Positions 60,124-64,000 of a DNA stretch of 64,000 bases are shown piece after piece (position 1 is the stretch's first letter; each line of letters begins with the position of its first letter). The DNA is from Sulfurimonas sp. (GTDB lineage Bacteria; Campylobacterota; Campylobacteria; Campylobacterales; Sulfurimonadaceae). The position numbers were made by a program, and so were the translations under genes. Location: contig JAQUFE010000006.1 in the NCBI GenBank assembly GCA_028684815.1, positions 1 through 64,000 on the forward strand, read 5' to 3'. Under the pieces are notes generated by a model that saw only the letters and a list, made by a program, of their open reading frames with translations, was not told the origin of the DNA and ran no database searches.

Positions 60124-60261
60124 ATGAGTAAATCAAAGAATATAATCACCACAAATGAATATAAAAAGTTTTATGAATTTTACTCTATAAATTTAGTCCA
60201 ACTCTATATTGGACTAAATCAAATTGATGCAATAATATTTAAAAATGAGCAGTTAAAATGA
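60124..60261 (+). CDS. 45-aa small ORF coupled to the ABC ATPase gene
   Basis: RBS GAGGGG then ATG; MSKSKNIITTNEYKKFYEFYSINLVQLYIGLNQIDAIIFKNEQLK; stop overlaps next start (ATGA). Confidence 0.5.
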   Translation: MSKSKNIITTNEYKKFYEFYSINLVQLYIGLNQIDAIIFKNEQLK

Positions 60262-60926
60262 TAGAACTTAAAAATGTAACAAAAAGCTATGAGATAAACA
60301 AAAACAACCTAGTTGTGGCACTAAATGATGTGAGTATGAAGATAGAAGAGGGCGAGCTTGTAGTGATTAAAGGTGCTAGTGGGAGTGGAAAGAGTAGTGT
60401 TTTATCACTTATCGCAGCTCTTAGTAAACCTACAACTGGAGAGATTATAGTAGATGCTAAGCAGATATCAAAGCTTCCAGACCGCTTTGCATCTGAATAT
60501 AGACGGGACAATATTGGGTTTGTATTTCAAAAGTACAATCTTATAACTACACTTAGTGTAAAAGAGAACATCTTACTTCCTTTAGTCCCACTAAATCCAG
60601 ATGCACAAGATGCAGATGCAAAACTCAATAGAGCTATGGAGATGTTTAAGATATCTCATAAAAAAGATGCCATCATTAAAAACCTCTCAGGTGGAGAGCA
60701 ACAACGTGTTGCTATTGCAAGAGCAAATGTCAATAACCCTAAAATCATCATAGCAGATGAGCCAACTGCAAACTTAGATGAGAAGCTCTCTCTTCACTTT
60801 ATAGAGATGCTTCGCGAGCTAAAAAAACTAAACAAAACTATAGTTATAGCTACTCATGACCCACTGTTTTTTGGTTTGGATATTGTAGATATAGAGATTG
60901 AGATGCATAATGGAGTTGTCATTTGA
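60258..60926 (+). CDS. LolD/MacB-type ABC transporter ATPase
   Basis: GASGSGKSS, LSGGEQQRVAIARA, IIADEPTANLD. Confidence 0.95.
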   Translation: MIELKNVTKSYEINKNNLVVALNDVSMKIEEGELVVIKGASGSGKSSVLSLIAALSKPTTGEIIVDAKQISKLPDRFASEYRRDNIGFVFQKYNLITTLSVKENILLPLVPLNPDAQDADAKLNRAMEMFKISHKKDAIIKNLSGGEQQRVAIARANVNNPKIIIADEPTANLDEKLSLHFIEMLRELKKLNKTIVIATHDPLFFGLDIVDIEIEMHNGVVI

Positions 60927-61882
60927 TACTAACTCCTGAAGTTTTAGCTATCTTTATACTAAACACTATCTTTGGACTTTTTGGCATCATAGCTTTTTAT
61001 CTGAGTGTGAAAATCTACTTAAACTGGGATTTAAGTTCTACAAGCAAAACCCAGTACCGCCTTGAAAAACAGAGCTACTTAGCAGCTACCATCATAAAGT
61101 TTATCTTTATCATAAAGGTTCCTCTATTTCTCTTTTTTGTCTTTACTCTTGATAAGATTTCAAACGTTTTAACAGGGGCAATGTGTGGGGCTGGAGTTGT
61201 AGATGCAACAGATACAGGGACTTTTCTTTTTGTTTTAAAAATTATAAATCTATATATCTTTGCTTACTGGATAGCTCTTCATAATGAAGATGCTTCTCGT
61301 GAAGATCAGCCCTTCGTAAAACAGAAGTTTGCCTTTTTTATAGTCGCCTTTTTTCTCTTTATGGCTGAACTTATCATCGAAGGAGTTATGTTTGGCTCCA
61401 TTGAGATAGATAAGATGGTAAGTTGCTGTGGCACGCTCTATTCAAGCACTTCAACTTCGGCAATATCTAGTATATTTGCACTTGATACTTCGCTTCTTTT
61501 ATATATATTTTATGGGATATTTTTTCTTATTGTTTTGTTTTATTTTTTGAAAAATAGATACCTTTTTGCTATAAGTAATGCTCTATTTGTACCTATATCT
61601 CTAATCACGCTTATAGTCTTTTTTGGAACTTACATTTATGAGCTTCCATCACATCACTGCCCATTTTGTTTTTTACAAAGTGACTACTATTTTGTAGGTT
61701 ATTTTATCTATGCATTTTTGTTTTTAGGAACATTTTATGGGCTTGTTGTTGGTTTTGTTGAATCCAAAGAGGAGGACAAACTAAAAAGCTATAGAATGTC
61801 TCTGATATTTAACTCTCTTTATGTTATATTGCTTACATCATTTGTCGTGATATATTTTATAAAAAATGGAGTTTGGCTTTGA
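60923..61882 (+). CDS. Polytopic membrane protein with Cys motifs (SCCG, HHCPFC)
   Basis: Multiple TM segments; overlaps ABC ATPase stop. Confidence 0.75.
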   Translation: MILTPEVLAIFILNTIFGLFGIIAFYLSVKIYLNWDLSSTSKTQYRLEKQSYLAATIIKFIFIIKVPLFLFFVFTLDKISNVLTGAMCGAGVVDATDTGTFLFVLKIINLYIFAYWIALHNEDASREDQPFVKQKFAFFIVAFFLFMAELIIEGVMFGSIEIDKMVSCCGTLYSSTSTSAISSIFALDTSLLLYIFYGIFFLIVLFYFLKNRYLFAISNALFVPISLITLIVFFGTYIYELPSHHCPFCFLQSDYYFVGYFIYAFLFLGTFYGLVVGFVESKEEDKLKSYRMSLIFNSLYVILLTSFVVIYFIKNGVWL

Positions 61883-62328
61883 TGATGAAATATCTAAAGG
61901 TTGCACTACTGTTCGCTATAAGTCTCTCTTTTATAGCTTGTGAGCAAGAGACACAAAAGGGTGTCTCTACTGTTCATTGGGACAGAGATATGTGTAGTAG
62001 ATGTGTTATGGTGGTTAGTGATAGAAAAAACACTGTACAGATGAGGAATCCAGATACTCAAAAAACATATATGTTTGATGATATAGGGTGTTTGGCTCTT
62101 TGGTTTGAAGAAGAAAAACCGAGCTGGGAAGATAGAGCAATCGTCTGGATAACAGATGTTGATAGTGGTGAGTTTATAGATGCAAAAGTAGCATTTTATG
62201 ACACAAACAATGTCACACCTATGGCTTATGGATTTTCAGCGCACAAGACTAAAGAAGCGATAAAAGAGGGCGAAGAGATAGTCTCTTATGACGAAGTTAT
62301 AAAAAGAGTAAAGAAGATAGGGCAATGA
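61873..62328 (+). CDS. NosL-like lipoprotein
   Basis: Lipobox SFIAC; MCSRCVMVVSDRKNTVQM...MFDDIGCLALWF. Confidence 0.82.
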   Translation: MALMMKYLKVALLFAISLSFIACEQETQKGVSTVHWDRDMCSRCVMVVSDRKNTVQMRNPDTQKTYMFDDIGCLALWFEEEKPSWEDRAIVWITDVDSGEFIDAKVAFYDTNNVTPMAYGFSAHKTKEAIKEGEEIVSYDEVIKRVKKIGQ

Positions 62329-62957
62329 AGCAAACACTACAAAATATAGATATGTTTAAAGAGCTTGATGAAGAGACACTATCTAAGATTGAAAAACTAA
62401 CAACTCATCACACTATAGCTAAAGACAATATTGTTTTTTATGAGGGAGATGATTCTAAATATCTCTATCTTTTAGCTAAGGGCATTATAAAACTATATAA
62501 GACTTCATCGAGTCATAAAGAGATAGTTTTAAAGTACTTTCATGAAAATGAACTCATAGGTGAAGTTGCTAACTTTGAGAAGATGCCATATCCTGCAACT
62601 GCTAAAGCTTATAGTGATGTAGAGGTTTTAAAGATAGACTTTAAAGGTTTAAAAGAGATTATCTACTCAAACCCAGAACTCTCCTATATCATCCAAACAT
62701 CTCTGATAAAAAAGATTAAAAATCTTGAAGTTATTATCTCTACAAACTTAGTGCTTGACTCAAAAGAGAGGGTTGCAAAGTATATGTATAACCATTCTGA
62801 CAGTTTTTTTGCTACTAAAAACATCCTAATTGCAGAGATACTAAGTGTCTCGCCTGAGACGCTCTCAAGGATATTAAAATCATTTAAAGACAATGGTATC
62901 ATTGATATGAAAGCTAAAAAGATGGATAGAGAAGCACTTTTAGAATACTTTGAATAA
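62325..62957 (+). CDS. Crp/Fnr family transcriptional regulator
   Basis: cNMP-binding-like domain, HTH SPETLSRILKSFKDNGII. Confidence 0.92.
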   Translation: MKQTLQNIDMFKELDEETLSKIEKLTTHHTIAKDNIVFYEGDDSKYLYLLAKGIIKLYKTSSSHKEIVLKYFHENELIGEVANFEKMPYPATAKAYSDVEVLKIDFKGLKEIIYSNPELSYIIQTSLIKKIKNLEVIISTNLVLDSKERVAKYMYNHSDSFFATKNILIAEILSVSPETLSRILKSFKDNGIIDMKAKKMDREALLEYFE

Positions 62958-62969
62958 GGATAGATTTGC

Positions 62970-64000
62970 ATGGTAATATCAAATGCTATTGTTTGTGACG
63001 CTCATAGAGAGTACAAGGCTGATATTCGTATAGAAGATGGCATCATAACTGAGATAGCCGATAGCTTAAGTGGTGAAGATGTAAGAGATGCCAAAGGTGC
63101 ATACTTTCTACCCCTTTTAGTAGATACAAACATAAGACTCCAAGACTCGATTCTTAACTCAAGAAATATCAAAAAAATATCAAAAGAGGCACATCGTGGC
63201 GGAGTTGGAGTCGTTGTGCTAAATGCAGATAGCACTCCAGCCATTGATAATGAGATAGTTTTGGAGTTTGCTCAAAATGGACTTCACAACCTAGAGGGCG
63301 CAAAAATTGAGCTTATGTTAAACTCTCTAAAAGAGGATAGTACGCTAAGTAACATCGCCATACTTTTAAAAAGTGGAGCGATAACTCCATATATGAGTAC
63401 CATTGCAAAAAACGATGTAGCTATAAAAATAGCTGAGTATGCTCAGATGTACAAAAAAACTATTTTTTGTAAAGCTGAGGATAATTCTCTTATAAGAAGT
63501 GGGGTTATGCTCGATGGCGATGTTAGCTCAAAGTTAGGTCTTGCTGGTATCCCAGATTTGAGTGAAGTTTTGCATGTCTCAAGAATGATAGAAATCGCAA
63601 GACACTTCAAGATAAAAATCCTCTTTAAATCCATAGCATCTCCTCGCTCTATTTTTCTTATAACAAAAGCGAAAAAAGATGGAGTAGATGTGAAATGTGA
63701 GGTTTCCATAAACCATTTAACTCACTCAGATGAAGCTTGTGAGGACTTTAACACTACTGCAAAACTAGATCCGCCATTATCATCAAAAGGTGATGTAGAA
63801 CTACTCATAGAAGCACTTAAAAACAAAGAGATAGATGTTTTAACAACTCTGCATCAGCCAAGTTCACCCATCAACAAAGAGGTTGCCTTCTTCGATGCAG
63901 CTTATGGCTGTGAAGCACTAAGTGATGCGATGAGTATCTACTACACAAAACTCGTAAAAAGCGGACTCATCACAATGTCTGAGCTTATACAGCTAGCTTG
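62970..64000 (+). CDS. Dihydroorotase-family protein lacking the metal-binding HxH motif (PyrC'-like), truncated at window edge
   Basis: ATG at 62970 reads MVISNAIVCDAHREYKADIRIEDGIITEI...PLLVDTNIRLQDS...; open to window end. Confidence 0.8.
   Translation, partial: MVISNAIVCDAHREYKADIRIEDGIITEIADSLSGEDVRDAKGAYFLPLLVDTNIRLQDSILNSRNIKKISKEAHRGGVGVVVLNADSTPAIDNEIVLEFAQNGLHNLEGAKIELMLNSLKEDSTLSNIAILLKSGAITPYMSTIAKNDVAIKIAEYAQMYKKTIFCKAEDNSLIRSGVMLDGDVSSKLGLAGIPDLSEVLHVSRMIEIARHFKIKILFKSIASPRSIFLITKAKKDGVDVKCEVSINHLTHSDEACEDFNTTAKLDPPLSSKGDVELLIEALKNKEIDVLTTLHQPSSPINKEVAFFDAAYGCEALSDAMSIYYTKLVKSGLITMSELIQLA

Overview
AT-rich chromosomal window from a Campylobacterota bacterium (gene content resembles Sulfurimonas; assignment is from family recognition only, no search was run). 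It opens with a clade II nos cluster on the minus strand: partial lipoprotein, nosG, a frameshifted nosD, a NosB-type membrane protein and nosZ. Upstream lie a Crp/Fnr regulator and a PilJ-like sensor with no output domain. Housekeeping genes follow: ftsZ/ftsA, ppiD-like, bioA, coaX, mgtE, metE, hisG, pdxA, ribF, truD, atpB, gatB, gpsA, lpxB, prmC. An efflux operon encodes its RND pump as two half-size proteins. A type I restriction island (hsdR-hsdS-TM protein-RhuM/Fic-RhuM remnant-ABC-type ATPase-hsdM) spans about 30.5-39.6 kb. The right end holds a NosL-rich metal-handling cluster (several NosL-like domains, MacB/LolD-type ABC transporter, Cys-rich membrane protein, second Crp/Fnr regulator) and a dihydroorotase homologue lacking the metal-binding HxH motif. 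Four intergenic copies of a composite hairpin element recur. They are built from 8-bp stems around a shared TCAAG/CTTGA loop, and one copy carries two kinds of tandem expansion. Perfect TTGA-N6-TCAA boxes lie upstream of nosZ, in the nosZ-nosB gap and upstream of a small cytochrome c gene. No rRNA, tRNA or CRISPR array was recognised.
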